A stretch of DNA of 64,000 nucleotides from Epiperipatus broadwayi (taxonomy: Eukaryota; Onychophora; Udeonychophora; Euonychophora; Peripatidae). The translations under genes were made by a program, and so were the position numbers. The stretch spans positions 60,001-124,000 of the forward strand of contig JAQFVV010006550.1 in assembly GCA_028023455.1 (NCBI GenBank), given 5' to 3'. Under the pieces are notes generated by a model. It made no database searches. It worked only from the letters and a program-made list of their open reading frames with translations, and was not told the origin of the DNA. Below, piece by piece: positions 49,126 through 61,078 of this stretch (position 1 is the first letter of the stretch; every line of letters starts with the position of its first letter).

Positions 49126-50129
49126 ATAAATTAATTTAAAAATAGCTCCAAAAAAGTAATAGGATTGATTTAAAATTCATGCTTTCTGGACAAAGTATTT
49201 CAGTGATAAAAGAGCGAAGAGAGCAACATCTTTTCTCTAATACATTGCTGTCTTGTGTTTTGATTTGAGAGTATTTTATTTACATAATAAGAGTCCTATG
49301 AGAACTAAAAGTGTTACATATTATTAAAACACTAGAAGTATCTATTTAAAACATATATTAATCCAGATATGTGTTAAAAGCAAATGAACTCCAAGATCTG
49401 GTAGCATTAGCTTTCATCATTTGGCCAGTTCATTATCCATAGACATCTTTATCCTTATACTTTTCATAGCCAACATCTCTAATTTAATACACAATTATGA
49501 CTTCACATAGAGGCTTGAATCTTGACAATATTCCTTAGAATAAATATTAATAATTATTTCCTAATTATTTTTCGTTAGGCTATAAACTATCATTTAACAT
49601 TCAGTTGAAATATAAACTTTATACCCAAGATTAATATATCATTTATTCAATTCCAGGGTGATATACATCTTCCATTTTATGCTGATCATAGTGGTATTTA
49701 TAATATGTAATGAAACTTCATATTTTAAAAAGTGGTCTAAATATCATGTGATCGACATTTGTAAAAGTGAAAACAAATGCATTTTTATTGAAATTATTAG
49801 GTTTTGTGATTATTAAAATTTGATTTACAAGCATCAAACATATCCCACTCTTAACTTTTATGTAATCCACTCTAGGTAAATACAATCGTGATTATCACTA
49901 ATCATTTATTAAACTAGAGATTATCTCTAGTGCAGGTATAATCTCAGTTAAAGATTATTATAATTGTTTTTACTCAAACACACACATGGAGTAATTCAAC
50001 TTCATTTCACTTTATCCATGTGTAATATTTACTGTAGATATGATAGATGTTGTTAATAGCCTCTATACCCACACACATTCTTGAAACACTTAAATAAAGA
50101 AAAACATAGTAGAAGATTGTATGTTTATA
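49126..50129. other. AT-rich spacer, nothing recognised
   Basis: No coding, RNA or repeat signal was recognised. Confidence 0.4.
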
Positions 50130-50866
50130 TTGGACTATTTACATAATCTAATATGCATATTGAATGTCTGTAAAAAAATTTAACTTTATTTAAATATTCC
50201 AAATACGTTCAACTGTTAGTAATAGGCACATCAAACAGGTTAGTATATGCACAATGTTTTGAGATGTATTATTCTCCCCTCTTCTTCAGGTGTTTCTGGC
50301 CTAACCATTTATAGTACTAGCATGGGATTTGAACCTGGATCCTTAGATGCTTGATTATTGAATTTTAAGGTATTATTCTAACCAATTGAACCATCCTGCC
50401 AAAGGCAACAGTCTGTAGTAATTCCATATACTAATTTATAAGGTTCCTCCTGATTTCTCCACTTTCTCCTAAGAACAAAGTTGATTAGTGGTTTCCATAC
50501 ATTATATATAGTCACACTAGATTGGCTTATGGGATGTCTTTGGCAGGATGGCTCAGTTAGTTAGAGCATTACCCTAAAATTCAATACTCAAGAATCTAAA
50601 AGTCCAGGTTCGAATCTCATGCTAGTGTTGTCACTGGTCAGGTCAGTAACACTTGAAGAAAGGAGAATAAAATCTCTCAAAACATTGTGCATATATTAAT
50701 TAACCTGTTTGATGTGCTATTACTAACAGTTGAATGTATTTGAAATATTTAAATAAAGTTAAATTTTTCTAAGGACATTCAATACATATATTAGATGATG
50801 GAAATAGTCCAATATAAAAAGTCAACTAGAATACCATCATCACAAACCTTCAGGAAAAGACACACA
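50130..50866. repeat. Family-5 foldback with two tRNA-like heads
   Basis: The outer ends TATTGGACTATTT...ATCTAATAT and ATATTAGATGATGGAAATAGTCCAATAT pair. The right end continues ACCATCATCACAAACCTTCAGG. Inside are inverted tRNA-derived parts. The plus-strand one (50542-50625) has GGCTCAGTTAGTTAGAGC (A box) and GGTTCGAATCT (B box, 50608-50618). The minus-strand one (about 50323-50403) has GGTTCAAATCC and AATTGGTTAG. So pol III-type promoters point outward on both strands, a SINE-derived foldback. Confidence 0.65.
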
Positions 50867-53800
50867 GTAAAAGTCTATAATTTTTAATAAGTTTCAATGA
50901 AGTTATTATTTATTTATTTTTGTTTCTTAAAATGATTAGTAAATTTTTAGAAATTCACAGACACTTCCAAAAGTAAATTTTAATTAACTACTTATTTTTG
51001 ACAATTTAAAGAAAACAAAAACAATAAATCAAAGGTTTCTGAGATAATTATTTCACCTGCATTTAGACCTACGAAAAAAGTCAAAAATTTCAATTAGATT
51101 ATCTTTGACAAAAATTAAATTGATTGTAATCTTTTTAAACTTTTCGTTATTTAATTAAATAAAAAAAGAAAATTCCGTAGATTTAATGAATTAATATAAA
51201 ATATTTTGTAAAAAGGCAATCCAGTTCACTACAATCTATCAACGGCAGACATATTTTCCCAGCAAATAGAACATAATAGCATGTAATTAAATATTGGGAT
51301 TCCTAGTTCCTGTGTAGTCGAAATCTTTAAAGGTGTTTGATCTTACAAACCAGAATAAACCGAGTAAAATATGTTAGTATTATAATTTAATCTTTCTTTT
51401 AAAACATTGCTTAATTTAACTAATATCTAAACAGAAAGTGATTAATATAGATAGATATTACTATTTTAGTATTATTAACAAATTCTTTATTGATTTCTTT
51501 AATGTATGAATTTTTTAGACAATAGTCATAAATCTTATAAAATATATTTTAACCAGTAGGTAGATAATATAGTAAACATATTAACTTATTCATTTCTGCT
51601 GATGAGTTCTGAGATTGGATAATCATTAGCTGTGTAATTCATATAATATTAATATAATTTAGGTTTTTTATTACTTGTATAATGCTCTTTACAACCCATT
51701 ATTTACAGTTTCGGTTGCACCAGCAATCTTCATCACAACTATAACAAACACAATACAAACACATGAATACAAATGTATATAAAAAGTGGGTTATAAAAAG
51801 CAGTATAAAAGTAATAAAGAATGTAAATAATATTAATAAGCTATAATACTGAGTAATTTGTGGTTGAAGCAGATGGGCATAGCATTTATGAATGTTTTTT
51901 AATAATGTTTCAAGATATCAACTCTATTGCATTTATTGTTGCTTTTAAAAAAGCGTTTTCAATTCTATACAAAGCTTTTTTTTCTGGTGCATTGTTTTAA
52001 ATATTCAACTGGATATTCGGAAAGAAAATACTGAGGCATTATTTAAATGGGAATTTGAATTAGCATTTAATCTGATCTATTTATTAGCTTTTATATATTT
52101 TATATGCATTTCATATTCTGACTTCACAGGTGATATTTTTTTTCTTTTAAACCCACTAAGGTTAGAGACAAACAAGAGTCACTTAATTTCCTAAACTATT
52201 GACTGCACATAATGATGACAAACTGCAAAAATAACAAGACACAGTTTATTACATATATTCAAAATAACACACATCGGTAATGCTTTAGTTTATTGCTCGA
52301 TAAATTAATTAATGGCAACTTAATCTCTCTAAATCTTATTATTATTTTAATTTGCATTATGCATAGATATTGCATACGGTGGTGTAATATTTTAAAACAG
52401 TATTTGAAAACTACTAATGTAGTATATTATTACCATTATTTGTTTGTAAATGAATCACAATCTACTGCATAGACTCACAACTTCTTGCACCTCTCATTAT
52501 CCCTGTTCTAAGACTAAACAACCCTGCCAAATAAGGACAATGCAACATTATAAACTAAGAATGATTTTATTAAATAATTGATGCTGTAATTGACTTCAGG
52601 TTATGATATTAGCAAGTAAATAGAATTCTAAAATAATTGTAAAATGCAGGAAATAACATCTTAACTACAATAATTGATGCATAAGAGCAAATACATGTGT
52701 AAATTATATGCATATGATAGGAATTAAACTTCTACTGCATATTATATCTTAGATTATTTGGTACCACATATGCATGAACAGCCATCACAAAGGCATTACT
52801 ACAAGCTGCATGAAATAAAATAAATAATATATGATAAAAACATTTCATCTACCACACATCACTGCACTAGAGGGATAATGAAGATAAGTGACCAGAAGTT
52901 TGCAAATGGTTTTACAATCATTCAATACTAATGTGTTACATAAGAATGACCTTCAGATGTAATAAGCATAATCTGAATTGATGGTTAACAGATACCCATT
53001 TCTATCAAATATATCACTTCGAATCACAAGAATAATTCAATCAAATGAACATCTACTTCATATAACCGAAATAATAATTAACTAAAGATTGGTTTAAAGT
53101 TCATACTTATTCTTTCAGCATCAAAAGTTCATATTTATTCTTTAGGTATTGGTTATTTTGGCAGAGTTTATGCTTAAAACAATAGCTATGGTGGATGAAT
53201 GTTTAAATGACCATTCAGACTTTATTAGAAGGGTTCAGCAGTGATTTCATCTTAGTTTAATGACTGGCTCACCCTGTAGCACTGGATATCACTTTTATTC
53301 ATCTCAGGTGGATATATAGTGGGCACACATTTAGGTGGTGTCTTCATTTGTTGACAATTTCTTTTTTAGGACTCAGTGATGGTTTTTCAACTTGCCCTAA
53401 TTCCAACTTGATACAGTAAAACAGATAATGGTTTCTCTACTCTTGCATAGTAGATCTGCCTGGAGCTAACAATAACAGCAGCATAAGAATAATGGAAGGA
53501 GAATGATAATGAATGTAATTCCCAGCACTATTTATACTGTTTGGAACCATTTATCAGTAAAAGTTCAAATCAATCTCTTGTTGTTTGGATCCATTGATTT
53601 ATCAGCTATAGATAACTCCAGACAATTCATCGTGGTCCAAGAATTATTTGCTCAATACCATATTTCAAGTTTTTTTTTTGACTGGGATTAACAAACATTT
53701 TAATTAAATATTATTTATCTCCTTATTTTAATCTATTAATTTGTTTACAGTTAATTTAATTATTTTTTTCTACAATGTCCTTTCCACTTTTAATTATTGT

Positions 53801-54020
53801 TAAAAGAAAAAAAAACCATTTGCTTTTAATCTACTTTTAAAACTAAATTTACACTTAATTAGCTTTTACAACTTTTAGAAAATATTTTATTTAATTTGAT
53901 TTTACAAAATAACTTTATAATTACAATACCATGTACATTTGTCTGTGCATTTAAAAAATATATTTAATTTTCAGTTATTTAAAACTTTTAAATTTAAAAT
54001 TTCTTTAAGATTTTTAACAT
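50867..54020. other. AT-rich region, nothing recognised
   Basis: Small open frames are present, but none has a recognisable motif. No ribozyme core, tRNA fold or element ends were seen. Confidence 0.4.
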
Positions 54021-54024
54021 TATC

Positions 54025-54508
54025 AACATGAAGTCGTAGGAATAAGAGGGATTATTTTTATTCCTGCATAAATACTATATCTTGAATTGAAGAAGAGAGT
54101 ATTTATTTATTTAACATTCAAAAGGTGCGTGCTCAATTAGCTTGAAAGGCTGATATTGGAATGAAATATAATTGCAAGCATGGCGCTAGATAAAATATTT
54201 GCTTATTTACTCATAATTAAGTTTCAGTAAGAATGAAGTTTAGTAAATTCTAAGTAATTACACCGACGTCATTCAGCCAAAAACATCGTAAATAGTAATT
54301 TAAAGTGAGAATCTACTCACGCTCTCTTTAACAGTTCTTCAGATTTGCTCATATAAAAGAATTTGAGTCATAGGAATAAGAGGGATTCTTTTTATTCCTG
54401 CATAAATACTATATCTTGGATTGAAGAAGAGAGTATTCATTTATTTAACACTGAAAAGGCGCGTGCTCAATTAGCTTGAAAGGCTGATATTGGAATGAAA
54501 CATGAAGT
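54025..54508 (+). mobile_element. TRIM-like element: 130-bp direct terminal repeats, 10-bp target duplication
   Basis: AACATGAAGT is at 54025-54034 and 54499-54508. Inside, 54035-54164 and 54369-54498 are near-identical 130-bp direct repeats (hairpin GGAATAAGAGGGATT...TTTTTATTCC, then AATACTATATCTTG and GCGTGCTCAATTAGC). They are separated by 204 bp without a coding frame. Terminal direct repeats around a tiny non-coding centre is the TRIM layout. However, a 10-bp duplication is longer than usual for LTR elements (4-6 bp), so a dimeric retroposon is an alternative. Confidence 0.7.
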
Positions 54509-55184
54509 ATATATATGTGTGCATTTATATGGCATCATATCTCCAAAGTGCACCAAAAAAAATCAATAAAAATGACTTTACTTTGTTATTACAATATAAT
54601 ACGTAATCTATAACATTTTCAATCATGAACTTTTGAGTTTATCAACTTTGACTTCCAGGCAAGTACCATTTGTATCTTGGTTATTAATATTTCCTCAACT
54701 ATTCAATCTTATCTGGTGGTTCTTTCACTGGTTTTGCCACTCTAATTTGGTGCCATTTTATTAATATGACCAGTCCATTTTCTTCTTCTGCAATACGAAA
54801 TCTATTTAAGATGGCCTGAATAATTGTATGATGAGTTATATTTTTACCTGTTTGGATAAAATTATACTTATCATTTACTAGACAACTTGTGGCATTGTGA
54901 GGCCACTTTCTCCCTCTTAGTTTCTTATATTTTATTACTGTCATAGACAATGCTGTGTGATTGTACTTGCAAATTTTTCTAATTTGGTCATTCTACAGTC
55001 TTCAAGTATTATCTATCACATTGCTCACAGTTTTACTAAATAATTCTATATCCCGTTTTCCACTTATTCCATAGAGATCAGTACTTCAACACAAAATGTT
55101 TGAAAGCTTAAGACTAATTAACAATATGGATTATACCTGAAAATTTGGGAAAGAATCTGCTAGTGACACAATAAAATTAATATT

Positions 55185-55550
55185 AAAACAGAGGCACAAC
55201 TCTCCATACAGTAGTGCCACTCAGTGCAAGCCAGAGTAGTCAATAGTTTAAGGAAGGTTTGTGCATAAAATCCATGTCCAGGCTAGTTTCTAGCTTGGAC
55301 TTTTATCAGTGAGGAGCCCTGGATCTGCGAGCACTGCCATAGAGTGCAATGCTCTAAAATATAAAACCACTCACTGATGAGAGTGATAAGTTAGAAACTA
55401 TTCTGGGGATATTGGATGAGTAGGTATTAGATATGGATTTTATGCACAATTACTCTGGCTTTCACTGAGTGGCACTGTTGTATGGAGAGATTTGCCTCTG
55501 TGCAAACAGTTTGTGTAAGCATAAAGAATAGTGATCATGTGATGATTGTC
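55185..55550. repeat. Family-1 foldback with one partly intact hammerhead
   Basis: Arms: GAGGCACAACTCTCCATACAGTAGTGCCACTCAGTG... and ...CACTGAGTGGCACTGTTGTATGGAGAGATTTGCCTC. The left-arm ribozyme reads CTGATAA and GCC. The right arm (55363-55420) has CTGATGA (55374-55380), GAAA (55394-55397) and triplet UUC, with a poor stem II. It is probably weak or inactive. Confidence 0.65.
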
Positions 55551-56699
55551 CGTTTAAAATAATGTTCGAGTCAAATTCATTTCTATTCTGAATTGAATCT
55601 AAACTTTATCTGCGCATAAGTAATTGATGTCAATAAATATCTCCAAACATGTTGTAGTCAATAGTTAAACCTGTCATATGATTTAGTTAAAATGTACCTG
55701 AATAATAACTATTCTTTTGTTTTTCTGTTGTCTTTATCAACCCTGTTAATATTTTGAAATGATTTGAAAATTCTAACTAAAATTTATTAAAGTATTTTGA
55801 AGATTAAAAACTAATGTTAATTCTGTTTTTTTTTTTAAATAGATTTTCACTCATCCTAGTTTTGCATTAATACATATGAGAGGGACAAAAATATGTGGAA
55901 TTTTGTAATAAAAAAATGTGCATTTAATTTTGAATGTTACACATTTAATCCCTTTCATCCATTTAATGCAATGCATTTGGTTAAAAGTGTTTTTCAGTTT
56001 TCAAAGCAGACTGGGAACTTTTGCAATGAGTTGGCATTTAACCCCATTCAACTCTGACAGATTTTTGTTCTCACTAAATTTAAGCTTTCAACTTTCATTT
56101 TGATATTAAACCATTATTAGTTCTCAGAATATAATAAATTTGACTTCATTCAATAAATATTTTTGTTTGAAAATTAAATACATTTTAAAATATCACATTT
56201 GCTTTTCAGAATTATTTTAAAAAAATATATTTTAATCAAAAAAACAAAACACTATCACATCATTAAATGGAGCCAGTTTAATTTGAATAATGAAGTAAAT
56301 CTTTTTTATTTGATATTTGTTTAAAAAATCTAAATCTATCAATTTATGCTTTAAAAGTTTATATTTTTTTCATAATTTTTACAATATAGCTAGATATTAT
56401 AACAATCTTCTAAGTGACCTCATTTCTACACAGCCATGTTTTCCACAATGGTAATCTCTATAGTAAAAATATTCAAAAGAAAATATCTTTTTATATTTAC
56501 AAATAAAACATTTCTTTAAAAAGTAAATGTGTAATAACATTTATTTTTAATTTTTAATAATTATTACACAGTTACAATACAAATATAATTAAAAAAAATC
56601 AAGTTTTTGGACCATCGTAATATTTTCTCGATGATCATAATATTTTCTCAAAGTAATATTGCAAAGTTTGAGAGTGTGAAATATATAATACTTGCTCAT

Positions 56700-57150
56700 C
56701 ATCAGCTGAACTTGAGATGCTTTGATGGACCGTCTATTCGATTTTCCGACCATCTTTTGAATTTTTTTGTATTTAAATTATTAGAAAATAAATATATGTG
56801 AATTGTAAAGCCATAAAAAAGTTTTGCAAAATTTTCACCAGGAAAAAAAAATGCAAATTTAATTTCTAGGAATCTCAAATGCTGTTTGTCCACCTGGATA
56901 ATAAACCTGGTTAATGTTTCCAACATTTTTCTCTTCACCACTTCTAAGTTTGCAAAAAAAGAAATACTTTTTTATGTGAAAGAATAAAAAGAAGTCACAT
57001 GGAGCAAGATTGGGCAAATATGACTGATGGATAAGTTGAATCATATTGAATTTAATTAAAAATTGTTTCGCACTCAAGGCTTTGCGTGCTGCTAGCACCT
57101 TGTCATTGTAAAAATTGTGGTCATTGCTTTGTTGCAAATGAAATGTTTAC
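56700..57150 (-). pseudogene. Mariner-type transposase relic
   Basis: The minus-strand frame 56859-57137 contains LPNLAPCDFFLFFHIKKY, a close match to the mariner catalytic block YSPDLAPCDFFLFPKLK, preceded by AKQFLIKFN and HQSY. Another frame (56702-56941) carries the C-terminal part (FYGFTIH region). A shifted remnant of the block upstream of the catalytic region may lie near 57200-57240. Only the C-terminal third is recognisable, and terminal repeats were not found. Confidence 0.7.
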
Positions 57151-57478
57151 AGTTTACTGCATTGCAGAATTTATAGATTTTAACTGCCTGATGATTATGA
57201 ATGAATTCTGAATGCTATTTGCACCCTTTCCCTCAAAAACATCAGCATTATCATGACTTGGACTTCTGAATGCATTTTTTAAGGATTTGGGACATTTGAT
57301 ATTTCTATAAAACCATTTGTAATCCTGGGTTTTCCCAGAACAACTTCACTGTAAACTGTTTTAAGCATTTATAAACAAAGCAAAGCAAAACTCCATATAG
57401 TAGTGCCACCTGTGCTAAACAGAGTAATCAATGGATGCCAGAAGGCTTATGCATAAAATTCCTATCTAATGCCTACTC

Positions 57479-57538
57479 ATCCAATATCCCCAGACTAGTT
57501 TCTGGCTTGTGGCCTTCATCAGTGAGGAGCTTTGGATC
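57479..57538 (-). ncRNA. Hammerhead ribozyme, type I, family 1 (left arm)
   Basis: On the minus strand CTGATGA is at 57516-57522. Stem II is GGC/GCC with loop CACAA, then GAAAC-TA-GTC with GUC at 57493-57495. Stem I has six pairs (57523-57528 with 57487-57492), an internal loop, then AACCTA/TTGGAT, six pairs. The only departure from canonical form is A/A opposite each other at the base of stem II, shared by the whole family. Confidence 0.75.
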
Positions 57539-57910
57539 TGAGAGCACTGCATCTAGATCTTAGGATCTAATGCAACACAGGTGGCACTACTATATGGAGT
57601 TTTGCTTTGCTTTGTTTATAAACAATTATGTGCTAGTATTGGAGATGTGATCATGTGATGCTTGCTGGTTTAACACCAATCCTGCCTAATAGGGTGGTGG
57701 TGGTTGTGGTTGTTAAAGAGCCAAAAACACCAAAATGTATGGGTGCTGAACTGAGTTCAGACCCATATGACTATATAATCTATTGAGCTTAGATTGAAAA
57801 TATTTTTTGTGTTTTCAATTTCATGCTCATAGTTTTGTAGTTAAGTAGAGATAAAAGATCATTGCTAGAGGGTTGCATTAGATTCTAAGATATAGATGCA
57901 GTGCTCTCAG

Positions 57911-57969
57911 ATCCAAAGCTCCTCGCTGATGAAGGCCACAAGCCAGAAACTAGTCTGGGGATATTGGAT
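57911..57969 (+). ncRNA. Hammerhead ribozyme, type I, family 1 (right arm)
   Basis: CTGATGA is at 57926-57932, stem II 57934-57936 with 57942-57944, GAAA at 57946-57949, and GUC at 57953-57955. Stem I has six pairs (57920-57925 with 57956-57961, two G.U), an internal loop (57917-57919 opposite 57962-57963), and six outer pairs (57911-57916 with 57964-57969). A33/A45-type mismatch (57933 opposite 57945) as in its partner. With the left-arm copy it means transcription of either strand makes one ribozyme. Confidence 0.78.
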
Positions 57970-58139
57970 GAGTAGGTATTAGATAGGGATTTTATGCATA
58001 AGCCTTCTGGTATCCATTGATTACTCTGTTTAGCACAGGTGGCACTACTATATGGAGTTTTGCTTTTCTTTGTTTATAAACAATTATGTGCTAATATTGG
58101 AGATGTGATCATGTGATGCTTGCTGTTTTAAGCATTACG

Positions 58140-59650
58140 ACTATTTTTCCTAAGTTATTGCAAAAATCAACAAATATGTAAAACACTTTACAAAATAACA
58201 TGCTACATGGTTCCACAATTTCATACAGAGATGTCATTTTGCAGAGTGATGCAGAAGGGTCCCAACAAGACGTATTTAGTAGCAGAAGCCTGCAGTACAT
58301 GTGGCTACCAAAGAATGATTCCAATTATTTTGGGGTACCCCCTCACACTTTATAGCTCTGATCAACAATCGTTTTTGTGCAGAATAGATTAAATAGATAC
58401 ATTGATGTCTTGAAACACATATGTTATATTCATTAACATATAAATTATATTTATTGCAAATTTTATTTGTGTGCGTGCACATTTATATCTGCTTTACAAT
58501 TTTCTCACACTAAAAAATCATAATATGCAGAATTTATTTTGGCCCACTTTTTATTATAGCTATGGATTTGTTCTTCCTTTTTTATATCCAAATTTACTCA
58601 TAACACATTTAGCTTTCAACCTTTTTACAATTCTGACACTAGAATCTCTTACAACAATTTTAAAATGTTTGACTTTATCATCAGCATTCTATATTTCTAT
58701 ATAAAATATTGTATTTTTTCATCAGAATGAAAATATATTGGGACATAAACTTTAAATTACTTATATGTTAATTTTTTTTATAAACTTGAATAGCTAATCT
58801 TACTATCTCGTGTAATAGCCTATCAATTTTTATAATGTCCTTAAATTTTTAATTTAAAATGAATTCTTCATTTATATCTCCAATATTTGTGCTTTGAATA
58901 GTCAAGAACAGATTCACTTTTCAAATCTTATTTCCCCCTTTTTTTAACTACATAAAATCGAACAATGTCTTATTTATTATTAGACACTTTTTTTAATTTA
59001 TACCATCTTATTTCACTTGCGGGTAATTTACAATTAGTTAAATACCTTATATAATGTAGAGTATTGGCCAAGTGGCAGATTCTATCACTTACAAGCCATG
59101 GATTGGCTCCAAGTGTCTCTATCAATGCACAAACCTCTTATAAACTCCCAACATCAAAGGTACTTAGTTATTTTATTTTTATTTAGTAGTTAAATAGAAG
59201 ATCATAATAAAATAGTAGCCCAGGTTTAAACCCAAATGATTTTTATTATTCTTCAGCTTCAGATACCAAAAGTCATCTTAACAGATGGCTTTGCAGCCTC
59301 ACAACCTACTTGTATATGTCATGACTGTAAATGTAAAAGTAAATCAGGGATTTAAATACACATTCATATATTTGTAAATGTAAAAGGGAATGAGATTTAC
59401 GTTCACATTCATATATTTATATTGTCTTCGAAATCAAACAAGTTAACTATTGCCTCATTTAAGATCTCAATAAATTAATTTTACTGCTAATTTCTGTTAA
59501 AGAGCAATCCAGCTATATTCATTTATTATATAAATCATAATATAAGCTGCAAGGTAAAGAACTTGTGGTATGGACATTTACCGCTTGTCGATTCCTTTTA
59601 GGTTTCAAAAATAAATCGAATGATCTTTTAGTTAATGTAATAATTCATTT
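58140..59650. other. AT-rich spacer, nothing recognised
   Basis: Several 60-77-codon frames overlap on both strands without any motif. I regard them as chance openings. Confidence 0.4.
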
Positions 59651-59654
59651 TTCA

Positions 59655-60510
59655 CATCTCTACACATATGTGATGCACTGTGGCTTCTCCTTTATTGAAG
59701 TCAGAAATCTCTCAGCCACAATGCCCAGAGAATCCTGTTAGCCATCTTTCCTTCCCCTTCCATTCCCCATCCTATGTTTTATCCATATTCTTCGCTATAC
59801 TGCTCCATCCCATTTTCATAACACAATCATTGTCAACTCTATAGCCTTTATGTCTAAATACCCTTTATCTTTTCTCAAACCCAGCATAAAAACCAAGAAC
59901 CCACTTTCTGTATAATCACTTTGTTTATATTAATTCTCCCACAACTTCATTATTTGTATCCTTTCTGCTGGCATGCATTTACATTCAATTAACAAATGCC
60001 TAATATTTTTTTTACCTTCCTTACATAATTTACAGACTAACTCATTCATATTTTTCCATTTGTGTATATTTTCTTGTTGCTAAAGATCCTGTTCCAGCCT
60101 TAAACAGTAAATTACTTTCCTTGCTATTATCATAAATTAACTTGCACCCAATATTCTGTTTACTCCTATATATATATATTTTTAGACTCTTTTTACTATT
60201 TATACTAGTTCTCCATCTACCCCACTTCCTATTTTTATTAATACATCTATTCTATTCTAGTATTCCCCACGATAACACTCAACAATTATGCTAACACAAT
60301 CATACCATCTTTTGTATAAGTATACTGATATAAATTCTTTATCCAAATCTTCTGCATACCGTACTACCTTCCTCACCCATCTTGTTGCTTGTCCTTTACT
60401 CATAATCCAATTATATACTATTTTGACTGTTCTCTTATTATCCATAAATTGCAATCTATTAAACATTTTCGTTTTGCTTTTTGCATCTCTCATATAAATA
60501 CTATTTAAAT
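59655..60510 (-). pseudogene. LINE-type ORF C-terminus, copy 2
   Basis: It is parallel to 38745-39535. The same minus-strand message is seen, including YNWIMSKGQATRWVRKVVRY, YAEDLDKEFISVYLYKRW and, further left, CRLEQ-, KWKNM- and ECKC-like parts. The frame at 60257-60493 preserves an upstream piece that is broken in copy 1. Both copies end within the same GATGCACTGTGG/GATACATCATAG-type 3' region. Dead by frameshifts. Confidence 0.65.
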
Positions 60511-60689
60511 AGTAATGCGCTCATAGTTTTAAACAATTAACTTTAATATTTACTTGAAATTTTTCTTTGCAATAACTATATATATATATTAAGTGTGTAT
60601 AATAAATACATTAAGGATGTGTAAATATATATCAATTTTAAAAATATTAAATCAGTCACAGTGATACATGTTTTTCTTTTTTAAATTAT

Positions 60690-61078
60690 AGCTCGTAAAC
60701 TCTACTGCGGCTCAGGAAAATATTAAATATTTAGCATACTTTAATTTAGTTTTTATCATCTCCGCTAGATGGATAAAATCAAAGCAGTTGAGTATCTTTG
60801 AGAGCAATTTTCACACGCGTTGCAATCTTCGCATACTTAAAAGGATCGTTTAAAAGAACATTGTTTTTCTTAGCTGATTCAATGCTTTGAACTATTAGTA
60901 ATTCCTATTCAAAGATTTAATTATCGTTTCTAGATTGGCGGCATTTTACATTCTCTGGAACTTCGGGGGAAAAATCGTACGCTGATGCTCTTTCGCCATG
61001 TGTTTTTGTTTTCACGCAATTCCGCAGCTGGTTGATTTTTAAATACTATTAATGAATCATTTCTAATTCCTTTTCATT
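60690..61078 (+). promoter_or_regulatory. Probable promoter / 5' UTR of the NAALADase-like gene
   Basis: This stretch is noticeably richer in CG dinucleotides than the DNA before it (GCGGC, CACGCG, TTCGCATA, CGGGG, TCGTACG, TTCGCC, CACGC, CCGC). That fits a promoter and untranslated leader directly before the first coding exon. I cannot place the start site, and no clear TATA box is positioned well. Confidence 0.45.
60985..61066 (+). promoter_or_regulatory. Two short upstream open reading frames
   Basis: uORF 1 runs ATG 60985 to TGA 61035 (16 codons plus stop). uORF 2 runs ATG 61052 to TAA 61066 (4 codons plus stop). Neither overlaps the main ATG at 61079. If the transcript starts upstream of them they could lower translation of the main frame. 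Confidence 0.4.

Larger units (their letters stand above)
57356..58136. mobile_element. Large family-1 foldback with intact hammerheads in both arms and 14-bp target duplication
   Basis: CTGTTTTAAGCATT is at 57356-57369 and 58123-58136. The 753-bp insert starts with a left arm (GCAAAACTCC...GTGCCACC, ATCAATGGATGCC) and ends with the inverted copy (GGTATCCATTGATTAC ... GGAGTTTTGC). It also contains an extra internal copy of the right terminus (57574-57685), then ATTGGTG.. and the TTTTCAATT/GATTGAAAATATT middle found in the tandem array. So it is a rearranged dimer of the family-1 unit. Hammerheads are at 57479-57538 (-) and 57911-57969 (+). Confidence 0.8.

Noticed and set aside
51598-51630. 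CTGATGAG at 51600
   Set aside because: Followed by TTCTGAGATTGG without GAAA or pairing arms; a chance match.
54699-54950. 83-codon minus-strand frame with a fairly protein-like composition (KKLRGRKW, GLVILIKWHQIRV)
   Set aside because: No family recognised and no neighbouring exon or element evidence. It could be a transposon remnant, but I cannot support a call.
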